Shown one piece after another: positions 48,305-59,349 of a stretch of 64,000 nt of DNA. The DNA is from Paguma larvata (Eukaryota; Chordata; Mammalia; Carnivora; Viverridae): contig CM057831.1 of assembly GCA_030068075.1 (NCBI GenBank), forward strand, positions 7,329,464-7,393,463, written 5' to 3'. A model generated the notes under the pieces. It did no database searches. It was not told the DNA's origin and saw nothing but the letters and a program-made list of their open reading frames with translations. Made by a program: the position numbers and the translations under genes. Within the stretch, counting starts at the first letter, position 1. Each line of letters begins with the position of its first letter.

Positions 48305-48503
48305 GGTGCCTGGGTAGCTCAGTCAGTTAAGTGTCTGACTCTTGATTTCAGATTAGGTCATGATATCGTGGTTCGTGATTCTGAGCCCTGTGTCAGGCTC
48401 TGCTCTGACAGTGTGGATCCTGTTTGGGGTTCTCTGTCTCCCTCTTTCTCTGCTCCTATCCCACTCACACTCTCTCTCAAAAGTAAACAGACACTTAAAC
48501 AAA
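48305..48503 (+). repeat. Carnivore SINEC
   Basis: 'gggtgcctgggtagctcagt', 'gtctgactcttgatttcaga', a C/T-rich block and a short A-rich end. It is flanked by 'aaatgctttccaag' and 'gaatgttttccaaag'. Confidence 0.94.
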
Positions 48504-48580
48504 AGAATGTTTTCCAAAGCAAAGAAATAGACAGTCGAACAGAGAAACAGGAAAAAGACATGAATAATCAATTCATATAA

Positions 48581-48669
48581 GTGGGTGACGGGCACAGTGC
48601 AGGGCACGTGCTGGGATGAGCACTGGGTGTTATATGGAAACCAATTTGACAATAAATTATTAAAAAGAA
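48581..48669 (+). mobile_element. Short L1 3'-tail insertion
   Basis: Only the final 90 bases of a carnivore L1: 'gtgggtgacgggcacagtgc', 'gctgggatgagcactgggtg' and 'ccaatttgacaataaattat', then a short A-rich end. Confidence 0.85.
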
Positions 48670-49149
48670 GATGATACTTGAATGGTTAGTAAATATATGT
48701 GAAAAGATGCTTAGCATTATTAGTTACCAAGTAAGTTGAAAATTGAAATCACAGTGACGGACATGTCACACTGATCATATACATCAAATTTAGAATTATA
48801 AAAATTATAATTTGGGGGCAAGTATTTGACCTAAAGGAGAGTTTACACACTGCTGGTGTTAATTTAGGAGAACAATTTGGGAACTCTTAGTAAAATTTAA
48901 TTTGTGCATAATTTTTTACCCAGCATTTATATTTACTGGTTAATATTTCAGAGCAAAACCTCTCAATTTGCTAGGTTAAATGATATCAGATGAGATGCAA
49001 ATAATGACAGCTTGTATCTTTTCAAGCTCTGATATTTTTAAATTCCTCTCACCTTTATGTTCTGGCCTGGGATTTTAGTGGTCATCCTTATTTCCATATC
49101 TTAAAAGAACTATTTCTAAATTTTCCCTCTTCAGTCAAATGCTGTAGAA

Positions 49150-49425
49150 TTCTGGCAGATAGTTTTTGCAGAGATAAATGCTCTTTTCTATTTCTAGTAT
49201 TTTGGGAGTTCTTATCATAAAAAACTATTATAAATGAATATAAATAACCTTATCAAATGCTTGTGTGCATCTATGAAAATAAGTGTTAATTTTTCTTAAA
49301 TCCCTTATTGGGATTTCAGTGAATTACACTGATAGATTTTTTAATTTTTAAAAGATCCTGAGAGAAATCACTTTGGTCACAAGGTCATGATTACTTCACC
49401 TTATAAGGGGAATTTTTCTTTTTTT
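49150..49425 (-). repeat. Old L1M ORF2 fragment (antisense), left half
   Basis: 'ctcttttctatttctagtat', 'cttatcaaatgcttgtgtgc', 'atctatgaaaa' and 'agtgaattacactgatagat' are antisense reverse-transcriptase-region text. The matching continuation is at 50105-50735. Confidence 0.65.
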
Positions 49426-50104
49426 TTTTTGTTTTTGAAAAATCTGAAGTATAAAAGTGACCTCTCATTAAGTGATAAAGTTACAGTTAATTTCAAGAGG
49501 AAGATACTTTCAATATTTTTAACATCAAAATGACACCCACTTTTACTATAATGATACCAAATACCATTAAAATAGACACAATTACTTCAATAGTTAAAAT
49601 TCATTTCGGGAATATAACCTGCCAAGGTATTTTTCTCTATATTAATTATATAATAGTTCTTATCTACTTTCATCAAGGAACTTTCTTTTTAAATGATTAC
49701 ACACACATTAACCCTTAGGAATATGCTAACAAAAGAGGCGTTATACATGATTCTCAACATTTGTGTAACTGAGAATTTAAGGGGAGAAAAGAAAATCCAA
49801 GAATTAAAAAAGAGAGCAAAAGAACTTGGTGGAAACAAGGCAAATGATATCACGCTTACTGCAAGGGTTGGCAAATGAGGGGCATCGGTTCTGAGACTAT
49901 GAGTATGTGCACATGAACCCTCAAAGGAGAGGCACCAATAGAAGGCTCATCTCATGGAGCCCACCTGCTGGCAAGATGTCCTACATTGAAAATAGCCCTT
50001 GTAAAACCAACATTATGCCACATAAGTAGGGGTTTCATTTAATACCCCCCATCAAGTTGGATTCTTTTAACCTGAATGGTTATTTATCACTGTGAGAGGT
50101 ATTT
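49426..50104. other. Unexplained stretch between two L1M halves
   Basis: About 680 bases that do not read as L1. It begins with a T-rich run (49418-49437). It contains a plus-strand frame (49693-49878) rich in Lys and Glu and an opposing minus-strand frame; neither has a known motif. It may be an insertion into the L1M, but I saw no clear duplication of flanking bases. Confidence 0.4.
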
Positions 50105-50735
50105 TATTTCCATTATACACTGATCGATTTGGCTAACTAATGTTTTACTTAGGACTGCCATAGGTATATGTTCCTAAGTTCAACGAGCTACTAATTTTCT
50201 TTTATTGTATGGTCTTTATCAACTTTCGTAGACGGTTATCGTAGGATAAATGGCAGGTATTCCCTTTGTTTTCTGAAATAACTTGTATAAGATAGATCAT
50301 CTCTTCTGGAAAAGTTTGGTAACTGTCACTTGCAAAACTATCTAAATCTAGTGCTTGCTTAGAGGAGAAGAAAGTCTATAAATACCTTGTTTATTTTCTT
50401 AATGCTTACTGCTCTTTTTAAGCTTTCTATTTCTCCTTATGCTAATTTTGGAACTTTATATTTTTCCAGAAATGTATCATTTTCTTTAGCTTTCAGATTT
50501 GTTGGTTAATAGGTTTATAACATTATAAACACTATATACATATTTATGTATATTTACTTATTCTCATTCTGTATTTAGTTCATTAAGACTGTCAATCAAA
50601 TTTTAAGAGACTTATGTTTCTTAGTCTTTTCAAAAAAACCTTATTTTGGTTTTGTTAATACTCCCTATGGCATAGTAAAAAATATATTTGGTTTCTGTCC
50701 CTGGTTCCTGATACAAAGTTCCTGAAACTTCAAAT
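50105..50735 (-). repeat. Old L1M ORF2 fragment (antisense), right half
   Basis: 'ggcaggtattccctttgttt', 'atcatctcttctggaaaagt', 'cagatttgttggttaatagg' and 'ttgttaatactccctatgg' continue the antisense ORF2 order from 49150-49425. Confidence 0.55.
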
Positions 50736-50762
50736 TTCTTTAGTGATGTAAGTGCTTTTCTA

Positions 50763-50971
50763 AAAACAATTTTCCTTAACGTTTATTCATTTTTGAGAGA
50801 CAGATAGAGAAAGAGGGTGAGCTGGGGAAAGGCAGAGAGAGGGAAATACAGGATCTGAAGTAGGCTCTGAGCTGTCAGCACAGAGCCCAATGGGGGGCTC
50901 GAAATCACGAACCATGACATCATGACCTGAGCTGAAGTCAGACGCTTAACTGACTGAATCACCCAGGGCCC
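50763..50971 (-). repeat. Carnivore SINEC (antisense)
   Basis: 'aacgtttattcatttttgag' to 'ctgactgaatcacccagggc'. It is flanked by 'taagtgcttttc' (from about 50749) and 'taagtgttttta' (from about 50973). Confidence 0.94.
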
Positions 50972-51229
50972 TAAGTGTTTTTATTCATAATGAGCCCCTT
51001 TAGACCACAACTGAGCTCATGATAACAAGAGACTCAGGGTGAGGCCCATAGACAGTCTCAGGATGAGGACTAGTTGCCACAAAACCTAAACACATGATTA
51101 AAGAGTGGGAGCTTACGGTCCCTTTGGGGAGGGAAAAGGGCTGAAGATTGAGTTACAAAAACTCTTGAACAATATTTAGAGCTTCTGGGCAGGTGAACAC
51201 ATCAGTGTGCTGAGAGAGTGGTACACCCA

Positions 51230-51590
51230 GAGAGGGCATACTTTGCTCTGTGCATTTCTACCATTTGCCTATTCCTTGGTTGTATACTTCATAATAGGTA
51301 ATAGTAACTAAAGTGCTTTCCTGAGTTGTGTGAGTCATTCTAGAGAATAACCAAATGAGTAGGGTGTTGTAGGGACCCCCAAATGTGCACTGGTTGGTCA
51401 GAAGTACAGGTGGCCCTCGAGATTTGTAACTAGTGTGTGACGTGGGAGCTGTCTTGGACTAAACCCTTAAACCTGTGGGGTCTGCCCTAACTCTGGACGA
51501 TTAGTGATAGAATTGAATTGTTAGACACCTTGTTAGTATCGGAGGATAGATTGGTATGTGGGTAAATGACATATTTGGTGTCAGAATAAA
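51230..51590 (+). repeat. Old LTR-like repeat with a primer-binding-site-like motif
   Basis: 'gagtcattctagagaataac', 'ttggtcagaagtacaggtgg', 'taaacccttaaacctgtggg' and 'agaattgaattgttagacac' match a common ancient mammalian repeat that I recall ending just before TGGTGTCAGAA, here at 51576-51585. That motif resembles a tRNA-Leu primer site of ERVL-type elements. The class is therefore probably LTR, but I am not certain of the family. Confidence 0.4.
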
Positions 51591-52379
51591 ACCATACACT
51601 CCGTATTGCTTTTTGGTTCTCTATTTTTTTCTGACTTGCTTGTTGGGACTGTCTCTTGTGGTTTCTTAAATTCAAGAGTTATGTAATTAAAACTTCCTTC
51701 TTTTAAATGTATTCAAGGTAAACTTCCTTCTAATTTTGTTTAAATGTAGGTTATAAATTCTGACATGTATCAATTTTCTTGTCATCTAAACTATATTAAC
51801 ATCGTACTGAATAGAGTAAGACAGAATGCATTCAAAGACCAGGATGAAGTCTAGGATGTCTGTCCTTACTCATCTTACTAACAGTACACTTGAGATTAAG
51901 GAGCAAGACTGAGAGAGATTCCGAGACATTTAAGGCCTGATGAAGCTGTGGAAAGGGTAGGAGAGCTGAGTCACATTACTTGGAGGCAGTCCAAGTCTTC
52001 ATCAAGTTCATCGCAGCAGCTTGCTGAAGGGAGGGAGATGCAGAGACAGGGGAGGACTGAGAGAAATCCGTCTGAAGCACTTCAGGATGCATTCATCTCG
52101 TGTTCAGCAGTGGTCTCCAAAGGTTAGAGACAAGTCCCCTGGGTATAGAGGATTCTATTAAGGTGCAATAGTCTGAGAGGAAGACTGGAGAGCAAATAGA
52201 AATCCCCAGAGACCCAAAGAAGCTAGCATCATGAATTGGAAATTAGATGGCTGGTCTCAAAAGCATGAAGGGATCTATTGAATTTTGTGCATGATCAGAT
52301 CCAAGCTGTACTGGAGAGAAATCTCTGATCCTATCCTCAACATTTCTAAAGCAAGTGATGAACAGACTGAAGCTTAAAG
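51591..52379. other. Unassigned DNA
   Basis: No gene or nameable repeat. A purine-rich part at 51900-52060 has no frame of note. The part from 51591 may be decayed internal sequence of the LTR element before it. Confidence 0.35.
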
Positions 52380-52394
52380 TGTAATAAAGCCTTG

Positions 52395-52575
52395 GGTGCC
52401 TGGGTGGCTCAGTTGGTTAAGCATCCGACTCTTGGTTTCGGCTCATCTGAGTTCGAGCTCCAAGTTGGGTTTGTGCTGACAGTGTGGGGCCTGCTTAGGA
52501 TTCTCTGGCTCTCTCTCTCCCCTTCTCCTGCCTGTACAGTCATTCTCTCTCTCAAAAATAAACATTTAGAAAAAG
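52395..52575 (+). repeat. Carnivore SINEC
   Basis: 'gggtgcctgggtggctcagt', 'catccgactcttggtttcgg', a C/T-rich block and 'aaaaataaacatttagaaa'. It lacks the 'ggtcatgatctc' stretch of other copies. It is flanked by 'gtgtaataaagcc' (52380 on) and 'gtgtaacaaagcc' (from 52576). Confidence 0.95.
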
Positions 52576-52699
52576 GTGTAACAAAGCCCAGATATGAGTC
52601 AACTATAGATTAAATTGACTCAATCCTGCATTCTGGTAATTTGACAGAAGGAGCATGCCCTTTTTAGAGAGGGGGTAAATAGTATTTATCTCAACATCT

Positions 52700-53585
52700 A
52701 CTATTTATTTATACAAAATGTCTGGTACAGAAACAAAAATTACAAGTCACAGTAAGGCAGACTCAAAGAAGGTCTGTTTGTTGGAATCATTAGATAGGCA
52801 TTTTAACATAACCGTGGCAAATATGGTAAAGAATCTAGGGGAAAAATTGGACAATGTGAACAGATGTGGGAATTTCAGCAGAGAGAGAGAAATTATTACA
52901 GAACCAATTATTTTGATGGAACTTATGATGGAAATGTTAAAAATGAAGAAATAATGCACGCATAAAAATTTAATTGGAATTATAGCAGACTGGACTTAGA
53001 AGAAAAGAACAAGCTTGAAGACAAGCCAATAGCAATTATACAAAATAAAAAACCAAAATAAGAAGAGCAAAATAACCCAGGAGAATACCTAAGATCTGTG
53101 GGGCAATATCAACTAGCCTAGTAAACAAGTAATTAGAGGCCTAAAAAAAGAAAAGATATATTGAGGCAGTAAATCTATCTCAAGAGATAGTGACTGAAAA
53201 TTTTCTAAAACTGATAAAGGACTCCAACTCACAGAAATAAGCAGCTCAATGAATCCCTGGGACAACAAAACAAAGACTTCTATAACCAGGCAAATCATAG
53301 TCAAACTGTTGAGAAGTGAAGATGTGAAGTCTTATAATAGCCCAAGAAGAAAACACACTACATACAAGGTGTATTAGTCAGGTTTTCCTGAGAAACACAA
53401 TTTATAGATATATGTATATATTATATATTGTGGGGTTTGTAGAAAAAATAGAAATAAAACTATATGATAATAGAGCACAAAGGGTAACAGGAGTAAATAG
53501 AATGATACTGCTGAAAGTTCCTACATTAATCATGAAGAAGTATATTTCTAGAAAATAGACTGTGATAAGTTAAAGATTCACTTTA
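52700..53585 (+). repeat. Old L1M ORF1 and spacer remnant
   Basis: 'tgtctggtacagaaacaaaa', 'attacaagtcac', 'ggaacttatgatggaaatgt', 'cttgaagacaagccaatagc', 'tgaaaattttctaaaactga' and 'caaatcatagtcaaactgtt' follow the ORF1 order of old L1M elements. It is heavily decayed. A short piece at about 53373-53445 ('tattagtcaggttttcctga') looks like the end of another, LTR-type repeat. The end part ('gaaaatagactgtgataagt') is inter-ORF or 3' L1M text. Confidence 0.6.
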
Positions 53586-53790
53586 GGGGCACCTGGGTGG
53601 CTTAATCTGGTGAGCATCTGACCTCAGCTTGGGTCCTGATCTCACAGTTCATGAGTTCAAACCTCAAGTCGGGCTCTGGGCTGATGGCTCAGAGCCTGGA
53701 GCCTGCCTCTGATTCTGTGTCTCCCTCTCTCTCTCTGTCCCTCCCCTACTCGTCCTCTGTCTCTCTCAAAATTAATCATTAAAAAAACCC
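53586..53790 (+). repeat. Carnivore SINEC (diverged)
   Basis: 'ggggcacctgggtggcttaa', 'cagagcctggagcctgcctc', a C/T-rich block and a short A tail. Duplication 'gattcacttta' at 53575-53585 and 'gatttacttta' at 53791-53801. Confidence 0.96.
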
Positions 53791-53810
53791 GATTTACTTT
53801 ATAAACTATA

Positions 53811-54020
53811 GAGCAGGAGTGGATAATTTCTTTTGTTATAAAGCATCAGATGGGAGATATTTAAGGCTCTACAGGGCAGAGTGTCTCTATTGCAAGTATC
53901 CAACTGCTCTGGTGTTGTAGTGCAATGTGGAAACAACCACAGATCATACGTAAACAATAAAACTTTACTTACAAAAACAAACTGTGGGTCATTTTTGGCC
54001 TACAGACCATAGTTATTACA
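53811..54020 (+). repeat. hAT-Charlie-type MER element
   Basis: 'gagcaggagtggataatttc', 'gatatttaaggctctacagg', 'aatccaactgctctggtgtt'-like text, 'cgtaaacaataaaactttac' and 'tggcctacagaccatag' follow a common non-autonomous hAT element. The first bases and the last bases are weakly complementary, as expected for decayed terminal inverted repeats. Confidence 0.65.
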
Positions 54021-54034
54021 GTTGAGCAATCACT

Positions 54035-54840
54035 GATAATAAAAGAGAGAGGTATAGCCTAAAAATTCAATGAACCATGCAAAGACTTGCAAATGAATAT
54101 TCCTAGCAGCATTATTCATAAAAACTTCAAACTGGAGACAACCTAAATGTCTGTTACCTGGAGAATGTGATATAGAAAAATTGTGGTGTATCTCTATGAT
54201 GAAATAGTATTCAGCAATAAAAAGGAATGAACTACGTACACATGCTAGGACCTGGTTGAACCTCAAAACTGCTATGCTCAGTGAAAGAAGGCAGACACCG
54301 GAGATCACCGTATTACATTATTCCACTTGGAATATGAAAAATTTGAAATGTCCAGAAAAGGCAAAGCTATAGAGACAGAAAGTATATCAGTGGTCGCTGG
54401 GGTGGGGATGCAGATGAGAGGAGAATGGAGATTAACAGCAAATGGGCATAAGGGATTATCCTGGAGTGATGAAATTGTTTTAAAATTGATTTCTAGTCAT
54501 TGCTGCACACAGCCATGAAACAAAATAGGTTGCAATGGAGGAAATCTGAGGGCAGGAAGGCAACTAGGAGGAAAAAATTAAAGGATTCCAAAAGAGGGAC
54601 AAATCCATTTGTCTGACTGCATACTCCACAGTCTTTTGCCTTCGGGATAAGGTTTACCAACCATTTTCCATATTTTAACATACTTCTAAGAGTGATGGCA
54701 CTTCCCTCAGTTATAGCAATTCATGATGGCAGGGTTTCTACTGGTGGTGGGTGCATGTGACCAGTTTAAAAGAGGCTTTAACCGTACACTTGTGATGGGT
54801 AGATTATGATATGTGAAATATGTCTCAATAAAGCAATATT
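54035..54840 (+). repeat. L1ME 3' end interrupted by 250 bases
   Basis: Left part 54035-54505: 'aaaacttcaaactggagaca', 'gatgaaatagtattcagcaa', 'caccgtattacattattcca' and 'gatgaaattgttttaaaatt', the L1ME 3' region in sense. Right part 54765-54840: 'gtacacttgtgatgggtaga' and 'atgtctcaataaagc', its terminal bases. The stretch between does not read as L1. Confidence 0.75.
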
Positions 54841-54899
54841 TTCAATGTCAGCAAAAACTCTCTGCTTCTACAGTGTAACAAGCTGCAAAAACACACTGC

Positions 54900-56150
54900 T
54901 AACACTCAGAAAAAAAGCCAGATAATAAACAAAAGTGTAACTTCTTGAGTAGACATCTCAAGTAGCAAGACATTCAAATGATCTGAAAAACAAACAATCC
55001 AATTAAAAACTGGGCAGATGACCTGAAGAGAAGACATATAGTTGGCCAAGAGACCCAAGAAAAGATGCTCAACATCACTAATCATCAGGGGGAGGCATAT
55101 CACAACTACACTGAGGTATCACCTTACACCTGTCAGAAAGGCTAGAATAAAAAAAGACAAGAAATAACAAGTGTTGGAGAGGATGTGGAGAAATAGGAAC
55201 CCTCAGTACCGTTGGTAAGAATAAAAACTGATATAGCCACTGCGGAGAATAGTATGAAGATTCTTCAAAACATTAAGAACAGAAACACCATATGATCTAG
55301 TAATCGCACTTCTCGTTATTTATCCAAAGAAAATAAAACCACTGGGGCGCCTGGGTGGCTCAGTTGGTTGAGCATCCAACTCTTGATTTCGGCTCAGGTC
55401 ATGATCTCACAGTCGTGAGATCAAGCCCCACATTGGCTCTGTGCTGGGCATGGAGCCTGCTTAAGATTCTCTCCCTCACCTGCCTTCTGCCCCTCCCCCA
55501 CTTTTGCTTTCTCTCTCTCTCTCTCACCCTCTCCAAAAGAAAAAAAAAAAAGGAACAAGAAAAGAAAACCACCAATTCAAAAAGATAAATGGACCCCTAT
55601 GATTACTGCATTGTCATTTACAATAGCCAAGCTGTGGAAGAAACCCATGTCCACAGATAGATGAATGGATAAGGAAGGTGTGATATAAATGCATGTATAA
55701 TGGAATAGTAACCAGTTTTTAAAAAGGATAAGATCTTGCCATTAAAGACCATACAGTTGGACCTAGAAGGCATTATGCTAAGCAAGTAAGTCAGACTCGG
55801 AAAGACAAATACCATATGGTTTTACTCGTGTGGAATCTAAAAAACCAAATGAGTAAACCAACAATAAGTGGAATCAGATGTAGAACTACAGAGAACTGAC
55901 AGTTTCCAGAGGGAAGGGGGACTCAGTGAATGGGAAGAATAGAGAAGGGAGTGAGAGATAGTGGCTTCCAGTTATGGAAGGAGTAAGTCATGGGAACAGA
56001 AGACACAGCATAGGGATTATAGTCAATGATACTGTAATAGTTATATGGTGAGCATAGCGTAATGTATGGAGAAGTTGAATCACTATGTTGTACACCTGAA
56101 ATGAATGTAGCATCGTGTGTCAGTTATACTCAAATTTTTAAAAGTCTAAA
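54900..56150 (+). repeat. L1 LINE 3' part interrupted by a SINE
   Basis: Late ORF2 and 3' UTR in sense: 'aaactgggcagatgacctga', 'gatgctcaacatcactaatc', 'gtgttggagaggatgtggag', 'gatgaatggataaggaaggt', 'cagtttccagagggaagg' and the end 'gttgtacacctgaaatgaat'. Intermediate age; no usable frame. Confidence 0.85.
55343..55556 (+). repeat. Carnivore SINEC nested in L1
   Basis: 'tggggcgcctgggtggctca', 'gagcatccaactcttgattt', a C/T-rich block and A-rich tail. A 16-base duplication with one mismatch ('aagaaaataaaaccac') is at 55327-55342 and 55557-55572. Confidence 0.97.
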
Positions 56151-56279
56151 AAACAAAACCAATACAAAGAGGGAGAAGCCACTTCAAGAAGAGATGAGAT
56201 ATATAATCTTTGATGGAGCACAGAAAAAAGAGAAGGGAGTGATAGAGAAAGGAGAAAAGAAACTTGTTACAGGCTAGCT

Positions 56280-57010
56280 GTGGGCCCGTATGCTAATTTG
56301 AAATAGCCGGACATATCACAAATGAGCAGGCTACAGTCACCCACAAGCTCATTCTCACGGCTCTTCACAGGTGCTCACGAGGAAGACTGGGGTGCGAGCA
56401 GGAGACTGAGACAGTACCACTGTTTGGGAGCAGGCCTGAAGGAAGTTACTAGCAGCTGCTGAAGGAGAAGTATAAAGCCTTGCAGACTTCTCTCCAACCC
56501 TCAAGCAAAAGCTTTAAAATGCTTGAGGAGAGGCAAAAAACTCTGCAGCTCCCAGGGCCCAGACAAAACTTCACAGCTGAGAAGGAAGGTTAGAAATACA
56601 ACATCTACCTTGGGAGATGGACAGGTGGCTTCCTTGTTCCCAGGACACAAGCAAAGATCCACCGCTGCAAAGAGAGGAGGTAAAGGAATAAGCCCTCTAC
56701 TCCTAGGGACGGAGCAGGGAGCCACATTGGACCCAGGGTCTACACTGATAGCAAGTGGAGTTCTGCTACCACTGTGAGCAGGGCAGGAAACTCCCACCCA
56801 AGACCAACCATGGATCAAAGGCAGAGAGTGACTGCCTCGAGAAGGAGGAACAGGAACGCAGAGAGTCTCTCCCCAAGACTCAGACACACAGGAGTTACCT
56901 AAGACTGGCGCTGGACCAGGAAAAGAGAGAATTTCTCCTGCCTCCATTCCAGGCTTGATACCCAGGAACAAAGGCACAACATCAGCCTGTAACTGGTAGG
57001 GGGACATCAC
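56280..57010 (+). repeat. GC-richer old repeat, probably an L1M-type 5' UTR
   Basis: The stretch shares a run of landmarks with 61210-61370: 'aagactggggt', 'caggcctgaagg' against 'caggcctagagg', and 'gagaatttctcctgc' against 'caaagtctcccctgc'. Both look like the 5' part of an old L1-type element. Open frames here (56501-57043 minus, 180 codons; 56523-56777 plus) overlap each other and have no known domain. I read them as composition effects. Confidence 0.4.
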
Positions 57011-57615
57011 CATGACAATGGCCTTAGAGATGGCTGACAGCACAGGAGGTGGTAGGAATCCTGAGGGAAGACCCTCCTAACTCTCAGCCCCACCTTAAGC
57101 ATAGGACAACAAAGAATTTGAAGCTGGCCGTGCACTCAAAGTGATGACAACACCACCAAGAAAATGTTATTCATGAGGGTGTTGCTAGGATACCAACAGC
57201 ACTCCATCTTTCTGTATCCAGCGTAGAGTGGAACTTGAAGCTGGATTGGACATCAAAAGGACTGGTTATTCAACTGAAACATCTATTTGCTTTTCCCAAC
57301 ACATACACCAATATTTCCAGCTGTCCCTTTGTTTACTATCTATAGTGTTTTACACTCTGGGGCACCGGACCCTAGTAAGATTCAAGAAGGGAGAGGGATA
57401 ATCAGGGAGAGAAGGGTCATGTTCAAAAGGGACTCTGAAACCTCATTTTAGTAGGCAGATCCATTTTATAAAAGACTATTTACGGCAGTTGAGTATGTGG
57501 AGTGACAAGCTATTTTGTAAAGCTTTTTATTCCTTTTCACCCTTTGGAAAGGCTTGCAGTCACGAGGGTTTCTTGTACCCAAGCTTGAGCTATCTATGTG
57601 ATTTACCTGTAGGAT
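57011..57615. other. Unassigned DNA
   Basis: It may continue the repeat to its left. No gene signal. Confidence 0.35.
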
Positions 57616-57619
57616 TAAA

Positions 57620-57840
57620 AGTATTTTTTCAAGAGTCAGACTGCCACACTTGTAGGCTGTGGGACCTTGGACAGGTGCATTAAGTTTCTAGTGTCTCAAT
57701 TTTCTGTATTGTAACATGAGGGTTGTGACAGAATTTATCGTATAGGGTTGTCGTAAGCATTAAATGAGATGGCCTGTTTAAAGTGCTTAAGACCGTGAGT
57801 GCGCTCAGCGTATGTTAGCTATTATGATAATTCTCATCAT
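57620..57840 (+). repeat. MIR SINE
   Basis: 'agagtcagactgccacactt', 'tgtgggaccttggacaggtg', 'tctcaattttctgtattgta', 'gggttgtcgtaagcattaaa' and 'taaagtgcttaagaccgtga' give a good sense MIR match. Confidence 0.85.
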
Positions 57841-58830
57841 GAGGTAATAAAGTCCTTGAATCATTCCTGAAGTCAGAATGAAAGAAGACGACAGAAGTCA
57901 AGGACACTGTAGAGACAGAATTGACTTGTGGACTCAATGAATACCAAGGACAAGAAAGAGGCCCGGTTGGAAAATGGCTCTGCATTTTGGGACCCTGAGG
58001 GCTGGCAAAATGGTGGTGTCAGTGGTACACTGGAAAGCATGCATCTGGTCTGTAAAAGGTTTGGCTCCAGCCCAATCCATTTGGGATTGCAAGCTTAGTC
58101 TCTACTTTTTCAGTTGAAGCCAGAAATCCAGATAATTATGTGAAACCTCCTGAATTTTTTATTTTCTTAAAAATCTGGAGGAAATAAAACATGACTGTGA
58201 GAAGCAAATGTGCAACCTCTGTGTAGGACCTTAGAGGCTCACTGCGGTGGAACTCGTCATTACATGTCCCCGAGTGCCTTCCGCATTTTTAAGGGTTCTC
58301 ATTAAATACTGGTTGAATAAATGGATTTTTGATAACAGTGTTTTCTATAAAGCATATATCCCAATACTTACTGTTTTTTTAATTTCACATTTATAAAAGT
58401 ATTTGGAGAAAGGGATTTTAAAACATGATGTTGTTTGATATTTAACACTTTAATATTAGAGTTACAAAGGAAAGAAACATTATAAACGTATTATGTAGGC
58501 TGAACCCCAGGCAAAATTGTTCAAGGAAGTGGTAATCTTTTCAGTCAGTATATGCTACTTTCATTTTTTCTGTAAGAGCAACGATCTTGTTATACAGATA
58601 ATAAACCATGTAATTTTCCTCTTGATTTCTCTTCTGATGTCACACTTTTTTTCCTGACCTAGAAGACAGCTTTAAAAATGTTTTACCCTTTGCTGCTCAT
58701 GCTCCATATTGTATTCTTTTTTCTTGTTAGGACTGCCTTTACCGTGGCTTCCTTCTCCACCTACCTATGCAAAGCTTTTCTAACCTCCTGTAGGGTCTAC
58801 ATTTGTAAGCTCACAATGTAGGGACTCACT
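57841..58830. other. Mostly unassigned DNA, possible L2 pieces
   Basis: 57900-58030 ('caaggacaagaaagaggccc', 'aaaatggtggtgtca') weakly resembles antisense L2. 58290-58325 ('attaaatactggttgaataa') resembles an L2 or MIR tail. No gene signal. Confidence 0.3.
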
Positions 58831-59038
58831 GGGGCGACTGGGTGGCTCAGTCAGTTAAGTGTTTGACATTGGCTCAGGTCATGACCTCTTGGTTCGTGGG
58901 TTCAAGCCCCACGCAGGCTCTGTGCTGAAAGACACTTCAGATTCTGTGTCTCCCTTTCTCTCTCTGCTTCTCCCTAACTCACACTCTGTCTCTGTCTCCG
59001 TCTCTCTCTCAAAAATAAATAAACATTTAAAAAATTAG
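58831..59038 (+). repeat. Carnivore SINEC
   Basis: 'ggggcgactgggtggctcag', 'ggctcaggtcatgacctctt', a C/T-rich block, AAAAATAAATAAACATTT. It is flanked by 'agggactcac' (58820-58829) and 'aggaactcac' (59041-59050). Confidence 0.95.
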
Positions 59039-59349
59039 AGAGGAACTCACCACAAAGTCTGAGTTCCAGTTAGCCAGGAGACAAAAACATTACCTGGAAA
59101 GAGGGCATGCAAGGTGGAGAAAGAAGTATGTATGAAGCATAAAGGTAGCAAAATCAAGTTATGCTTGGGAATGGTAGTGGTGTAGGGTGATTAAGGAAGA
59201 GGTGAAAAGGCAGGAGATGAATCTGGAAAGTTGGTTTTCAGGATACAATCCACACTCCTTCAGGACTTCTTCCCTAAGCATTTCCAGACTGAAATGCCTC
59301 CCTCCATAGAGATGAAGATACATCCAAAGCTCCTCATGAGCTTTGAACG

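Larger units (their letters stand above)
48200..48970 (+). repeat. Old L1M ORF2 fragment interrupted by a SINE and an L1 tail
   Basis: Pieces at 48200-48304, 48504-48580 and 48670-48970 read in order as late ORF2 of an old L1: 'tgtgaaaagatgcttagcat', 'tattagttacc', 'tttacacactgctggtgtta' and 'acaatttgggaactctta'. The two insertions between them are listed separately. Confidence 0.55.

Noticed and set aside
56501..57043. Minus-strand open frame of 180 codons, Pro/Ser/Leu-rich
   Set aside because: It lies in a GC-richer repeat with opposing frames. There is no start context, motif or splice context.
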